This document shows positions 1-9,812 of a stretch of 64,000 nt of DNA, in pieces. Within the stretch, counting starts at the first letter, position 1. Every line of letters starts with the position of its first letter. The position numbers and the translations under genes are program-made. This DNA comes from Vibrio algivorus. GTDB taxonomy: Bacteria > Pseudomonadota > Gammaproteobacteria > Enterobacterales > Vibrionaceae. The notes below the pieces were generated by a model. It was given only the letters and a program-made list of their open reading frames with translations. It did not search any database and was not told where the DNA came from. The DNA lies in NCBI RefSeq assembly GCF_002218005.2, contig NZ_AP018678.1, positions 2,356,001-2,420,000 on the forward strand, given 5' to 3'.

Positions 1-912
1 AATATCAAATTCAATCGGATCTTCCACGGTTAAAATATTACGTTCACTACTGTTTAACTCTTGCAAACCAGCATACAAAGTCGTTGATTTACCCGAACCC
101 GTAGGACCGGTCACCAAAATAATACCGTGTGGCCTAGCAATTAAATGACGAAATGCCTCGTGGTTTTTAGGGGTCATGCCTAGGCTATGTAAATCTAAGC
201 GAGTGGCGTTTTTATCCAATAAACGCATTACTACTCGTTCACCATGGGAAGATGGCATAGTCGATACACGTACATCAACCGCGCGGCCACCGATGCGCAA
301 TGAGATCCGGCCATCTTGTGGGACACGCTTTTCAGCAATATCAAGTTTAGACATAACCTTAACGCGAGAGACCAAAATCGGCGCGAGTTTACGGCTCGGC
401 GATAATACTTCACGCAACACACCATCAACTCTAAAACGAATCGATAATACTTTCTCGAAGGTTTCAATATGGATATCTGAAGCGCCTTCTTTAATCGCTT
501 CACCTAGCATGGCGTTAATCAATTTAATGATAGGTGCATCATCTTCTGATTCTAATAAGTCTTCGTTCTCTGGCAATTCTTCTGCTAATGAAAAGAAATC
601 ATCATCCGCACCGATATCTTCCATCAACTGACGAGCTTCTGATGAATCACGTTGATAAGCATCCGTCAGTCTATTTTCAAACTCATTGGCTGTCAGTTTC
701 TGTGGCTTAAATGATTGCCCAGAAGCACGGCGTATTTCGAGTAACACTTGCGGAGTAAGCGCCCCACAATAATACAAAATACTTTGTTGTTGCTTGTTAT
801 AATCCAACACCACTTGATGACGTTTAGCATAAGCAAAAGGCAGACGAAACTTAGGACGAGAGTCTTGCTCATCCATCAACTCTGGCGCCATATCTTGTGC
901 TGAATCGACCAT
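1..912 (-). CDS. gspE: Type II secretion ATPase GspE (EpsE), C-terminal part cut by window edge
   Basis: This is the cytoplasmic ATPase that powers assembly of the type II secretion pseudopilus. About 304 N-terminal codons are present. The translation has the N-terminal domain that docks on GspL, the bipartite ATPase start (around SDIHIE, then RFRVDGVL), and a Walker A motif GPTGSGKSTT near residue 265. It runs off the left edge just after VEDPIEF, so the Walker B, histidine and tetracysteine regions are outside. The ATG overlaps the gspD stop codon by one base (TAATG), which indicates translational coupling in the order gspC-gspD-gspE. Confidence 0.95.
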   Translation of the reverse strand, partial: MVDSAQDMAPELMDEQDSRPKFRLPFAYAKRHQVVLDYNKQQQSILYYCGALTPQVLLEIRRASGQSFKPQKLTANEFENRLTDAYQRDSSEARQLMEDIGADDDFFSLAEELPENEDLLESEDDAPIIKLINAMLGEAIKEGASDIHIETFEKVLSIRFRVDGVLREVLSPSRKLAPILVSRVKVMSKLDIAEKRVPQDGRISLRIGGRAVDVRVSTMPSSHGERVVMRLLDKNATRLDLHSLGMTPKNHEAFRHLIARPHGIILVTGPTGSGKSTTLYAGLQELNSSERNILTVEDPIEFDI

Positions 913-2951
913 TATTGATTACCCTCAGCCTGAGTGCTTTCACTGTCATTCAATTGTTCAAGGAAAGCTTGAATTTCAGCAGGTTGACGACCACCTTGAC
1001 CAAATTTAGGCAACACAGGTGTTTCCGCATTTGGAAGCAATTTTAAGCCTTTTTGCGCTTTATATAGCTGTTCAGCGCGGATGTAATTGTATTTACGGCG
1101 CGACAGACCATCGATCGACATTCCGTCGCGAATAATGGTTGGCTTAATAAACACCATTAAGTTCTTTTTCTCTTTGGTGGTATTGGTATAAGAGAATAAT
1201 ACGCCTAAATAAGGAATATCCCCGAGTAGTGGCACCTTCGAGACGCTCTCTTGCGCTCGTTCATCAATCAAGCCACCAAGTACAATCATTTGTCCATCCT
1301 GCACCATGACAGAAGTATTAATTTGGCGCTTAGCAAAACGCACATCCACTGCACCATTCGCACCGAGTACATTGGAAACTTCTTGCTCAATTTGCATTTG
1401 AATCGAGTCACCTTCGTTAATTTGAGGTGTCACTTTGAGTTTGATACCCACTTCTTTACGATCAACAGTTTGGAATGGGTTTGAGTTATCAGAGCTTGCG
1501 GTCGAGCCCGTCACTACAGGAACTTCTTCACCGACAATAAAGGATGCTTCACTGTTATCTAATACCGTAATACTTGGAGAAGACAGAATATTAGAGTTAC
1601 TGCTGGTCGCCACCGCACTGATCAAAGCAGTCCAATCACCTTTTACAATACTCAAGGCTGCGCCATTCACACCACTTAATGCTGCGGCTAAAGTTGAGAA
1701 GTCACCTTGTGTATCAGGGTTAACGGTTGTATTACCATTAGAATCAATAACCGTTGAACCTGGTACATCTTGCGCTTCTTTAATACCCACTGCGACTTGA
1801 CCAATCTTGGCATTTGCATTGGAGTACTGCACCATACTGCCAGTTTCTAAATTACCGTATTGCACACCGAGATCGATACCTTCACCTTCAGCAAGTTCAA
1901 CAATTAAAGCCTCAATCAATACTTGCGCCCGGCGAATATCCAATTGGCTAATCACCTCTTGAAGTGCTTTCATAATATCTGGCGGAGCGGTTAGTACTAA
2001 GGCGTTGGTGCCTTTATCTGCCGTAATCATGACTTTGGTTTTACTGGTACTGCCAGCACCAGCTTGAGAATCTTTTTCTGCTTGTAGATTTTCAGATACT
2101 CCAGTTAATACATCCACTAAGTCTTCAGCTTTGGCATAGCGCAAATACACCACGCGATTATTACCTTTACTGGCCATTTCAACATCAAGTTGGCTGATCA
2201 GTTTTTTCAAACGCTGACGAACTTTCGGATCACCAGAAATCAAAATTGAGTTAGTTCGCTCATCGGCGACTAATTTAGGTTGTAATAATTCAGGCGTATT
2301 CTTGGCATCGGCACTTTTACTGAGAGAATCAACAATACGCACCATTTCAGTAGCTGAGGCGTTCTTTAGCTCCACCACTTCGACTTCTTTGTCACCCGCT
2401 TGATCAACTCGTTTAATAATTTCCGCTAAGCGATTGACTACCGACGCTCGGCCCGTTAAAAGAATAATATTCGATGGATCGTAGTGCACAACGTTACCGG
2501 CACCAGCGTTATCATTTAGCTGACGTAAAATGGGAGAAAGCTCTCGAACTGAGACATTTTTTACAGGTACGACACGAGTGATTACTTGGTCGCCAGAAAT
2601 TGTCGAATCATTTCCCACCACGGGCACCGCCGCTGTTTTGGCATCTTTATCTTTAATCACCTTTAAAATGCCATTATCCATTTCGATTACCGCATAACCG
2701 TAAACTTCCAACACATTTAAGAAGAATTTGTAATATTGCTCTTGGTTGAGCACATCATAACTGCGCACATCAATTTTTCCGCGTACCGACGGATCGACAA
2801 TAATCGTCTTTTGTAAATTACGCCCGACAATATTAATAAACTCTTGGATATCGGTCCCTTTAAAACTGGCACTAAAATCTTCTGCAATAGCAGATACCGA
2901 TACCAAACTTGTCATTACAATTAGCGAGACTTTGCTCAACCACTTTTTCAC
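912..2951 (-). CDS. gspD: Type II secretion outer-membrane secretin GspD (EpsD)
   Basis: The gene encodes the secretin, which forms the outer-membrane channel through which folded exoproteins leave the cell. The 679-residue product matches the usual secretin length. It has an N-terminal signal peptide (about residues 1-23, ending SAIAEDF), N0 to N3 periplasmic domains with repeated IKRVDQ- and LDVR/LDIRRAQVLIEA-type segments, and the C-terminal secretin core with VPLLGDIPYLG near residue 580. The start is GTG. It is preferred because AGGAG lies seven bases upstream, and the nearby ATG reads ATG GTG TGA and stops at once. It lies 77 bp after gspC and overlaps gspE by one base. Vibrio uses this system to export enzymes and toxins. 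Confidence 0.96.
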   Translation of the reverse strand: MKKWLSKVSLIVMTSLVSVSAIAEDFSASFKGTDIQEFINIVGRNLQKTIIVDPSVRGKIDVRSYDVLNQEQYYKFFLNVLEVYGYAVIEMDNGILKVIKDKDAKTAAVPVVGNDSTISGDQVITRVVPVKNVSVRELSPILRQLNDNAGAGNVVHYDPSNIILLTGRASVVNRLAEIIKRVDQAGDKEVEVVELKNASATEMVRIVDSLSKSADAKNTPELLQPKLVADERTNSILISGDPKVRQRLKKLISQLDVEMASKGNNRVVYLRYAKAEDLVDVLTGVSENLQAEKDSQAGAGSTSKTKVMITADKGTNALVLTAPPDIMKALQEVISQLDIRRAQVLIEALIVELAEGEGIDLGVQYGNLETGSMVQYSNANAKIGQVAVGIKEAQDVPGSTVIDSNGNTTVNPDTQGDFSTLAAALSGVNGAALSIVKGDWTALISAVATSSNSNILSSPSITVLDNSEASFIVGEEVPVVTGSTASSDNSNPFQTVDRKEVGIKLKVTPQINEGDSIQMQIEQEVSNVLGANGAVDVRFAKRQINTSVMVQDGQMIVLGGLIDERAQESVSKVPLLGDIPYLGVLFSYTNTTKEKKNLMVFIKPTIIRDGMSIDGLSRRKYNYIRAEQLYKAQKGLKLLPNAETPVLPKFGQGGRQPAEIQAFLEQLNDSESTQAEGNQ

Positions 2952-3032
2952 ACCATGCTCCTGCTCACCTGAGGTGACGTTGCCATACTCTTCGTCGCTA
3001 AATGAGTTTTAGTCACGAATTGAGAATCCATT

Positions 3033-3929
3033 TTAAAATTGAATATAAATATCATGAGTCTGACCATCTCTTTCCACGGTTAGGTTCCATTCCATAGACT
3101 CTAAAGCCGTTTTCCATAGTGCCGCCATTTGCGACTGGTCAGTAAGATCTTGTCCGTTTAATGCTGTAGCAATATCACCATCTTGTAGCCCTACCTGATC
3201 AAACAATGCTCTTTCACTGCCCGGGCGTACTCGATAGCCTTTTAATTGCCCTTCATCCATTACTTGTGAAAGGCGAATATATTGAAATATTTTTTGTGGA
3301 TCTGAGGAAATCTCTTGGCGAATACTATCTAAGTCTGCCACATCATCTTTCGCCACTTGATTCTCAGCAGGTTGACGCACTACCGATTGAGGCGATTTAT
3401 TATAATCAATACCTTGTAGCATCAAGGTTTCATCACGCCCTTGATTACTTATAATTACTCGATCTACATACACCGCACTTAACGTCACTCGTGTACCATC
3501 AATGGTTTCGCCAATTCCGTAGGTCGCTTGTTTACCTTGATTAGCAATAATCGCTAGGCTTAATTTATCGTTGCTACTGGCGACCGCCCCCACTAACGTT
3601 AAATTCAAACGAGTTTGCGGGGCATCTTGGGCAACTTGTTGTTTTTGGGTTGGCGTTTGAGTATATAAGCCAAATAAATTAGCACTTAAGAGTGGGGATA
3701 ATGTATCGGTTTGACTATTAGAAGTAGTTTGAGAAGCAATTACATTCGGTGCCGACCAACGAGCAACATGAGAGGCTGGAGACAATAAACCCCATAATAA
3801 GATGCCGACTACCCAAGCAATCAGAGCCGTTAACAGCAAAGTCATTAAAAAGCTTAATTGAGCTTGATTTTTTATCCAACGATTTGCCAATTGCGTCCAT
3901 TGTTGTTGGATATTGTCTTTTGACACCAT
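3033..3929 (-). CDS. gspC: Type II secretion inner-membrane linker GspC (EpsC)
   Basis: GspC links the inner-membrane platform to the secretin and helps choose substrates. The protein has a short cytoplasmic N-terminus, one transmembrane helix (around residues 28-50, LLLTALIAWVVGILLWGL), a periplasmic HR domain (around LNLTLVGAVAS) that contacts the secretin N0 domain, and a C-terminal PDZ domain (GYRVRPGSERALFDQVGLQDGD). The longest frame starts with GTG at 3941, but the ATG at 3929 has AAGG at a better distance, so I chose it. This is the first gene of the secretion operon. Its upstream region is shared with the divergent hslR. Confidence 0.93.
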   Translation of the reverse strand: MVSKDNIQQQWTQLANRWIKNQAQLSFLMTLLLTALIAWVVGILLWGLLSPASHVARWSAPNVIASQTTSNSQTDTLSPLLSANLFGLYTQTPTQKQQVAQDAPQTRLNLTLVGAVASSNDKLSLAIIANQGKQATYGIGETIDGTRVTLSAVYVDRVIISNQGRDETLMLQGIDYNKSPQSVVRQPAENQVAKDDVADLDSIRQEISSDPQKIFQYIRLSQVMDEGQLKGYRVRPGSERALFDQVGLQDGDIATALNGQDLTDQSQMAALWKTALESMEWNLTVERDGQTHDIYIQF

Positions 3930-4171
3930 TAGAGATGACACCTTAAATTCGATTCCATTCTTATTTACTTTTCGAAGCTTAACCTTAACGGTTTAAAGGG
4001 ATTAAACCAAATTAATTCATTCGATCATGTGTTAATAATCAACATTTATCGCCATATTATGCAGAATCATTCATTAAGTTAACAATTCTGATAGTTTTAT
4101 ACCCATTGAACCAATGCAGACAACGGAATCGAAAATTATATCCCTAAATTATTACATCTTTCGATGTATAC

Positions 4172-4200
4172 CTTGAAAATGTCAAAAACCACCTCCATTT
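4172..4200 (+). promoter_or_regulatory. Sigma-32 (heat-shock) type promoter for hslR-hslO
   Basis: CTTGAAA at 4172-4178 is a perfect match to the sigma-32 -35 element. CTCCATTT at 4193-4200 follows after 14 bp and matches the -10 consensus CCCCATNT with one mismatch. Transcription would start near 4207, about 60 bp before hslR. Both genes downstream encode heat-shock proteins, which agrees with the call. The rest of the 3930-4266 gap is AT-rich and must also hold the leftward gspC promoter, which I could not pin down. Confidence 0.75.
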
Positions 4201-4266
4201 GACTCATACTATACGTGTATATCTGTTACTCACTTTACTGTTAACCCTTCGAGGTAATATCTCAGA

Positions 4267-4656
4267 ATGAGTTCACAAACTTTATCTGTTCGTTTAGACA
4301 AATGGTTATGGGCCGCCCGTTTTTACAAAACACGATCCATTGCCAGAAGCATGGTTGAAGGTGGCAAAGTTCACTATAATGACCAACGTAGTAAACCAAG
4401 CAAAATTGTTGAATTAGGAGCGACTATTCGTCTGCGTCAAGGTAATGAAGAAAAGACCGTGATCATCGAAAAGGTTTCCGACCAGCGTCGAGGGGCACCT
4501 GAAGCACAAACGTTATATACCGAAACGCAAGACAGTATTACCAAGCGTGAAGAAAACGCTCAAAAACATAAATTGAACGCACTGTATAGCCCAAGCCCAG
4601 AACGACGTCCTGATAAAAAACAACGACGTAATCTCATTAAATTTAAACAACAATAA
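4267..4656 (+). CDS. hslR: Heat-shock protein Hsp15, ribosome-associated
   Basis: Hsp15 is an S4-domain RNA-binding protein. It binds stalled 50S subunits that still carry nascent chain and tRNA after heat shock, and helps recycle them. The S4 fold is clear at residues 7-55 (VRLDKWLWAARFYKTRS, then GGKVHYNDQRSKPSK). The C-terminus is strongly basic (RRPDKKQRRNLIKFKQQ), as in the E. coli protein. Length is 129 residues against 133 in E. coli. It lies 24 bp before hslO, so the two form an operon, and a sigma-32-like promoter sits upstream. Confidence 0.95.
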   Translation: MSSQTLSVRLDKWLWAARFYKTRSIARSMVEGGKVHYNDQRSKPSKIVELGATIRLRQGNEEKTVIIEKVSDQRRGAPEAQTLYTETQDSITKREENAQKHKLNALYSPSPERRPDKKQRRNLIKFKQQ

Positions 4657-4680
4657 GCCCTGGCTAGGAGTCCCAAACTA

Positions 4681-5547
4681 ATGGCAAATAACCTTTTACA
4701 TCGCTACTTATTCGAAGATTTGTCTGTTCGTGGTGAATTAGTACAACTTGATACCGCTTACCAACAAATCATTGCCAACAAGGATTACCCACAGCCGTTA
4801 CAAAACTTATTGGGTGAACTACTTGTAGCAACAAGCTTACTTACCGCAACATTAAAGTTTGAAGGCTCAATTACTTTGCAACTACAAGGCGATGGCCCGG
4901 TTTCTTTGGTCGTTATTAATGGCGATCACGACCAAAAAATGCGCGGTGTTGCACGTTGGGAAGGCCAAGTTTCTGATGGCGCAAACCTTCACCAGATGAT
5001 TGGTAAAGGACATTTAGTGATCACTATTTCTCCCGATAAAGGCGAACGCTACCAAGGCGTAGTAGGCTTAGAAGGAGACACACTTTCAGAAGTATTAGAA
5101 AGCTACTTTGAACGTTCTGAGCAATTAAAAACTCGTTTATGGTTCCGTACGGGTGAACATGATGGTCAAGCACATGCCGCAGGCATGTTATTGCAAATCA
5201 TGCCTGATGGTACTGGCTCAGCAGATGATTTTGAACATTTAGAAAAGCTAACCGAAACTATTAAGAATGAAGAGCTATTCTCACTAGAAGCCAATGACGT
5301 CCTTTACCGCTTGTATAATCAAGAAAAAGTACAGTTGTTTGAAGCACAACCGGTTGAATTTTTCTGTGGTTGTTCACGTGAACGTAGCGCGGGCGCTATT
5401 GCAACCGTGGCGAAAGAAGAACTAGATGATATTTTAAAAACGGAAGGCGAAGTAGCCCTGCATTGTGATTACTGTGGCAGCACTTACTCTTTCGATGCAG
5501 CACAAGTCGATCAAATATTGACCGCAGCGAAGAAAAACCTACATTAA
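4681..5547 (+). CDS. hslO: Redox-regulated chaperone Hsp33
   Basis: Hsp33 is a cytoplasmic holdase switched on by oxidation and unfolding, protecting proteins under combined oxidative and heat stress. The 288-residue length fits the family. The four zinc-binding cysteines of the redox switch are all present: C229 and C231 (FFCGCSRE), C262 and C265 (HCDYCGS). The N-terminal substrate-binding domain starts at residue 1 (LHRYLFEDLSVRGELV). It is the second gene of the hslR-hslO operon and is followed by a strong intrinsic terminator. Confidence 0.97.
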   Translation: MANNLLHRYLFEDLSVRGELVQLDTAYQQIIANKDYPQPLQNLLGELLVATSLLTATLKFEGSITLQLQGDGPVSLVVINGDHDQKMRGVARWEGQVSDGANLHQMIGKGHLVITISPDKGERYQGVVGLEGDTLSEVLESYFERSEQLKTRLWFRTGEHDGQAHAAGMLLQIMPDGTGSADDFEHLEKLTETIKNEELFSLEANDVLYRLYNQEKVQLFEAQPVEFFCGCSRERSAGAIATVAKEELDDILKTEGEVALHCDYCGSTYSFDAAQVDQILTAAKKNLH

Positions 5548-5583
5548 TTTATTGTATACAATAAGTTACATGTGACAAACGAC

Positions 5584-5608
5584 AAGCCGACTCAGTTCGG
5601 CTTTTTTT
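5584..5608 (+). terminator. Intrinsic terminator after hslO
   Basis: AGCCGA (5585-5590) pairs with TCGGCT (5597-5602) around a six-base loop, followed by a run of T. It ends the hslR-hslO transcript. Confidence 0.85.
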
Positions 5609-5827
5609 ACCCCTAAAATCAGCTATTAATTCCACATCTATCTCCATCTTTAAGCACTTATTTTATTCAAGATAATAATCATAGTGTTCTTGACTCCACC
5701 TTTTTATGCTCTGAAATTTGCTAAAATCACAATAGAGCTCAAATAAACCACACGAAGAAAGTGGTTATAATGTGTTCATTACCTAAAATTATAATATTCC
5801 CTACAAATTTCCTATTAAGGAGCATCT

Positions 5828-7453
5828 ATGACCGTTATGGAAAAGAGCACTACTGTAGCCCAGTTGGATCTCACAACTTACGGCATTACTGGCACAACCG
5901 ACGTTATTCGTAACCCTAGTTATGAACAACTGTTTATTGAAGAAACCCAAGAAGATTTAAGCGGCTATGAAAAAGGCATTATTACTGAACTCGGTGCAGT
6001 TTCAGTTGATACCGGCATTTTCACTGGACGATCACCGAAAGATAAGTACATCGTAAAAGATGATGTTACTAAAGATACACTCTGGTGGTCAGATCAAGGT
6101 AAAAACGATAATAAACCCATCACACCTGAAGTGTGGGCTGATTTAAAATCGTTAGTCACCACTCAACTTTCAGGTAAACGTATTTTTGTGGTCGATTGCT
6201 TCTGTGGTGCTAATCCGGAATCACGATTAAAAGTTCGTGTGATCACAGAAGTCGCATGGCAAGCTCACTTTGTAAAAAATATGTTCATCCGCCCAACTGA
6301 GCAAGAATTGCAAACATTTGAACCCGACTTCATCGTCATGAATGGAGCCAAAACCACCAACCCTAATTGGCAAGCCCAAGGATTGAACTCCGAAAACTTT
6401 GTCGCTTTTAACTTAACCGAACGTATTCAAATTATCGGTGGCACTTGGTATGGCGGTGAAATGAAAAAAGGGATGTTCGCCATGATGAACTACCTACTAC
6501 CGCTTAAAGGTATGGCATCAATGCATTGCTCTGCCAACGTAGGTGAAGACGGTGACGTGGCAATTTTCTTTGGCCTATCAGGCACAGGAAAAACCACTCT
6601 ATCTACCGACCCGAAACGTCAGCTAATTGGCGATGATGAGCATGGTTGGGATGATGATGGGGTATTTAACTTTGAAGGCGGTTGCTACGCCAAAACCATC
6701 AAACTATCGAAAGAAGCAGAACCGGATATTTATAATGCAATTCGCCGTGATGCATTACTAGAGAATGTAACGGTTTCAGAAGATGGCATTATCGATTTTG
6801 ACGACAACTCAAAAACTGAAAATACTCGTGTTTCTTATCCGATTTACCACATTGATAATATTGTTAAGCCAGTCTCTAAAGCAGGCCATGCACAAAAAGT
6901 CATTTTCTTGACCGCCGATGCTTTTGGAGTGTTGCCTCCAGTTTCAAAACTGACGCCAGAGCAAACTAAGTACCACTTCTTATCAGGATTTACCGCAAAA
7001 CTAGCAGGTACAGAGCGTGGAATTACCGAACCCACCCCAACCTTCTCGGCTGCCTTTGGCGCAGCATTCTTAACCTTGCACCCAACGCAATATGCAGAAG
7101 TGTTAGTTAAACGTATGAAAGCTGCTGGAGCAGAAGCTTACTTGGTAAATACCGGTTGGAATGGCAGTGGTAAACGTATTTCAATTCAAGATACTCGTGG
7201 CATTATTGATGCGATCTTAGATGGCTCCATTGATCATGCACCAACGAAGGTTATCCCAACCTTTAATTTAGAAGTACCAACTGAATTGCCAAACGTCGAT
7301 AGCCAAATTCTCGATCCTAGAGATACTTATGTAACGGCGGAGCAATGGCAAGTTAAAGCTGATGAACTGGCGCAACTCTTCATTAAAAACTTTGCTCAAT
7401 ATACTGACAATGATGAAGGTAAAGCCTTGGTTAAGGCTGGGCCTCAACTTTAA
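5828..7453 (+). CDS. pckA: Phosphoenolpyruvate carboxykinase (ATP)
   Basis: PckA converts oxaloacetate plus ATP to phosphoenolpyruvate and CO2, the first committed step of gluconeogenesis. The 541-residue product carries the kinase P-loop GLSGTGKTT at residues 249-257, the metal- and substrate-binding segment GDDEHGWDDDGVFNFEGGCYAK just after it, and the oxaloacetate-binding region around TGRSPKDKYIV. The start follows an AAGGAG ribosome site about seven bases upstream. It is a single-gene unit with its own terminator. The gene is needed for growth on acetate or amino acids, which ties it loosely to the acetate region near 47-62 kb. Confidence 0.97.
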   Translation: MTVMEKSTTVAQLDLTTYGITGTTDVIRNPSYEQLFIEETQEDLSGYEKGIITELGAVSVDTGIFTGRSPKDKYIVKDDVTKDTLWWSDQGKNDNKPITPEVWADLKSLVTTQLSGKRIFVVDCFCGANPESRLKVRVITEVAWQAHFVKNMFIRPTEQELQTFEPDFIVMNGAKTTNPNWQAQGLNSENFVAFNLTERIQIIGGTWYGGEMKKGMFAMMNYLLPLKGMASMHCSANVGEDGDVAIFFGLSGTGKTTLSTDPKRQLIGDDEHGWDDDGVFNFEGGCYAKTIKLSKEAEPDIYNAIRRDALLENVTVSEDGIIDFDDNSKTENTRVSYPIYHIDNIVKPVSKAGHAQKVIFLTADAFGVLPPVSKLTPEQTKYHFLSGFTAKLAGTERGITEPTPTFSAAFGAAFLTLHPTQYAEVLVKRMKAAGAEAYLVNTGWNGSGKRISIQDTRGIIDAILDGSIDHAPTKVIPTFNLEVPTELPNVDSQILDPRDTYVTAEQWQVKADELAQLFIKNFAQYTDNDEGKALVKAGPQL

Positions 7454-7483
7454 TACGTTAAACGAAAAGTAACGACATAAACC

Positions 7484-7516
7484 AAAACGAGATTCCTAAT
7501 GGTTTCTCGTTTTTTT
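7484..7516 (+). terminator. Intrinsic terminator after pckA
   Basis: ACGAGA (7487-7492) pairs with TCTCGT (7505-7510) around a 12-base loop, followed by a run of T. The flanking A and T runs extend the stem. Confidence 0.85.
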
Positions 7517-7621
7517 ATACCCACAATCAAAGCAGGAATAATTGTACCTAAACTAATAACTGCTTATACTTCATAGCTCTAACTGCCTCACTAATGGGGA
7601 TAGGAATACACAGGACGTTAC

Positions 7622-9631
7622 ATGAGAAAACTGCTAGCCATTATTGTTGGCTTGATTTCATTAGTGATTGTTGCTCTTTCCGCTTCTTATGCGGCCTTAC
7701 ACACTAAATATGCCGCTCAGGTAGTCAATATTGCTCTTGAATATGCTTACCAAGGTGATATCCAAGTTCGTGAGGTTCACTATTCATATCAAGAGCCTAA
7801 GCACCTACAACTTGACGGAGTGTTGCTCAAAAATGGAGATGAGGAACCCATTCTAATCGAAAAGATGGATATTTGGCTCGGAAAGCATGCTTGGATAGAC
7901 AACCGACTACGAATTGATAATGTGCTAGTTGATGGCCTCACTCTACAAAACGGCTGGCCGAAACTAGGATTTTCGAATTATATCCAATTAAATAAATTAT
8001 CAATTGCTAACATCGACTTTGCAGATAACAGCTGGGTAGGGCGTGACGTTAATATCCAAATTAAACACCCGAAAAAGCGTGACGATAGACTACTGCCTTT
8101 TTATGGTGAGATTCAACTATCCGCCGGGCAATTCTATTGGCAAGGTGAAGCTATCAATAATTTATTCCTTGATGGTGATATAACACCTGAGCATTCCACC
8201 TTTTACGATATTCGCTTCCAGTGGCGTAAAGGCCAATTTTCGGCTCAAGCCACAAAAAAACAATCACAAAAGCAATGGCAACTACCCCGTGTAACGATTA
8301 ACGGACTACGCTTACAGCAAAATAGCCTCGATAATATTAGCCAACAAAGTATTGATTGGTTTAATCAGCAAGCAATGGCAATTGATGATCTAGAAGTCAG
8401 CAATTCCAGCATCGAAGTGCCTAATTTTTCAGTTAATAATATTAAGCTAACGGCTGAACAGCTTCACTTACCATTTGCTCTTTGGCAGCAGCAAAATGCC
8501 TCTATTTTTGCTACTGCCGATACAATGAGTGCTTTTGGTCAAGCAATTCATTCACCGGCTTTAGATATCAATTTGCAGCCGAATATCGCCAACATCCAAG
8601 ATGTTTCGTTAGAGATGCTACAAGGCAACCTGCACATTCAAGGTAAAGCCACCCCAACCGGTTTAGACTTGTCACAACTCAACATTAATAATATGAAATG
8701 GATTCCAACAGCAGAATCTAAACAGCTGGCACTGGATTATTTAAACCATTTACAGTCTCTCCAAGCCAAGATGCTGACCATTAACAATGTACAGTTTATC
8801 GACCTAACTACATCTCCAGCTAAGCAAGCAACGGGGCTAAGCATTGAGGGTGATAACCTTGAAATAAAAAAACAAGGTCACTGGGGTTTATGGCAAGGTG
8901 AGTTAAGCATTAGTGCGAATCGAGCTAGCTACGATAGCGTTAACAGTAAGAACCTACTGGTCACTATGCGCAGTGAAAAAGGTCACTTTTGGTTAAATAA
9001 ACTGTTTATCCCATTAGAAAATGGCTTAGTCAAAGGGTCTGGTGAGATGGCATTTAGCCAAAAAAGTCAGCCTTGGAAGCTTGATGTTGATGCCTCAGGG
9101 ATCCCACTGCGCTTTTTCTCTCGTTGGTTTGATTTACCAATTCATCTCGATGGTATTACCGATTTCACAGTGAAAGGTGAAGGCCTATATGGCGATCAAT
9201 TAATCTTCAACCATAGTGTCACCGGACAACTAAATGCGAGTGTGACTCGCGCCACCAGCGATGATGATTTCCAAACATTATGGCTTCGTAATCAAGGTAT
9301 TAAATTACCACCATTAACACCACCACAAGATCCTACAACAACAGACACGGAAGATAAAACGGCACAAGTAAAACCAGCAAAACCGAAAGATAAAAAAGTC
9401 CAGTCAGTCACCATTAGTGACATACATTTAGTGGCTGACCGAGGACGTTTATCACTAAAACCATTTAAGATCGAAGGCAAAGATTTCTCGGCTCACTTAG
9501 GTGGTGAATACGACTTTTTATTCCCAGAAAAAGGCAACCTACAATATCGCTTAGAAGGTGAATGCCAAGCTTTGGTGTTTGATTTACTCAGCCATAAAGA
9601 CTCCGTGTTAGTGGAGAATAATTGCCACTAA
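7622..9631 (+). CDS. AsmA-family envelope protein
   Basis: The 669-residue protein has a single N-terminal membrane anchor (residues 5-27, LAIIVGLISLVIVALSASYAALH) and then a long periplasmic part rich in beta strands, typical of the AsmA family. This family includes TamB, YhdP and AsmA, which form bridge-like grooves that may carry phospholipids across the periplasm. A proline- and lysine-rich linker lies near residues 560-592 (PPLTPPQDP, then AKPKDKK). The C-terminal part resembles AsmA_2 segments (FKIEGKDFSAHLGGEYDF). It stands alone between pckA and a strong terminator. The exact role is unknown; family membership is inferred from fold features and is fairly secure. Confidence 0.75.
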   Translation: MRKLLAIIVGLISLVIVALSASYAALHTKYAAQVVNIALEYAYQGDIQVREVHYSYQEPKHLQLDGVLLKNGDEEPILIEKMDIWLGKHAWIDNRLRIDNVLVDGLTLQNGWPKLGFSNYIQLNKLSIANIDFADNSWVGRDVNIQIKHPKKRDDRLLPFYGEIQLSAGQFYWQGEAINNLFLDGDITPEHSTFYDIRFQWRKGQFSAQATKKQSQKQWQLPRVTINGLRLQQNSLDNISQQSIDWFNQQAMAIDDLEVSNSSIEVPNFSVNNIKLTAEQLHLPFALWQQQNASIFATADTMSAFGQAIHSPALDINLQPNIANIQDVSLEMLQGNLHIQGKATPTGLDLSQLNINNMKWIPTAESKQLALDYLNHLQSLQAKMLTINNVQFIDLTTSPAKQATGLSIEGDNLEIKKQGHWGLWQGELSISANRASYDSVNSKNLLVTMRSEKGHFWLNKLFIPLENGLVKGSGEMAFSQKSQPWKLDVDASGIPLRFFSRWFDLPIHLDGITDFTVKGEGLYGDQLIFNHSVTGQLNASVTRATSDDDFQTLWLRNQGIKLPPLTPPQDPTTTDTEDKTAQVKPAKPKDKKVQSVTISDIHLVADRGRLSLKPFKIEGKDFSAHLGGEYDFLFPEKGNLQYRLEGECQALVFDLLSHKDSVLVENNCH

Positions 9632-9660
9632 ATCGATGTAAGCTCAAGTTATATAAATAA

Positions 9661-9696
9661 AAGGCGGTAATAGTTCAGCTATTACCGCCTTTTTTC
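9661..9696 (+). terminator. Strong intrinsic terminator after the AsmA-like gene
   Basis: A 13-bp perfect stem (9661-9673 with 9679-9691) closes a five-base loop and is followed by T residues. The A-rich left side means it could also work weakly on the minus strand for yiiD. Confidence 0.9.
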
Positions 9697-9730
9697 ATAC
9701 TTTTTGTTTATAAAGAAGTTGATTGTAGAA

Positions 9731-9812
9731 TACTACTTATCGAAAATTTTCGCCTTGTTCTCAAGCCTTTTTCCTACGCAATTTCTGACCACTTAATTAG
9801 TGTGATTGGTAT
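9731..9812. repeat. Degenerate copy of the ATACCAATTCC inverted-repeat element
   Basis: This stretch aligns, with small gaps, to the reverse complement of the left half of the element at 22601-22762. Both share TTTTTCCTACGC, GACCACTTA and the terminal ATTGGTAT. Only one end is recognisable. The right end touches the yiiD stop codon at 9812-9814, so the element may supply the end of that gene. Confidence 0.6.

Noticed and set aside
1435..1800. 121-codon frame antisense to gspD
   Set aside because: It is a shadow frame; gspD on the minus strand accounts for the sequence.
5709..5740. CRP-like site before pckA (half TCACA)
   Set aside because: Only one half-site is good; the other half is TTTGC, too weak to call by eye.
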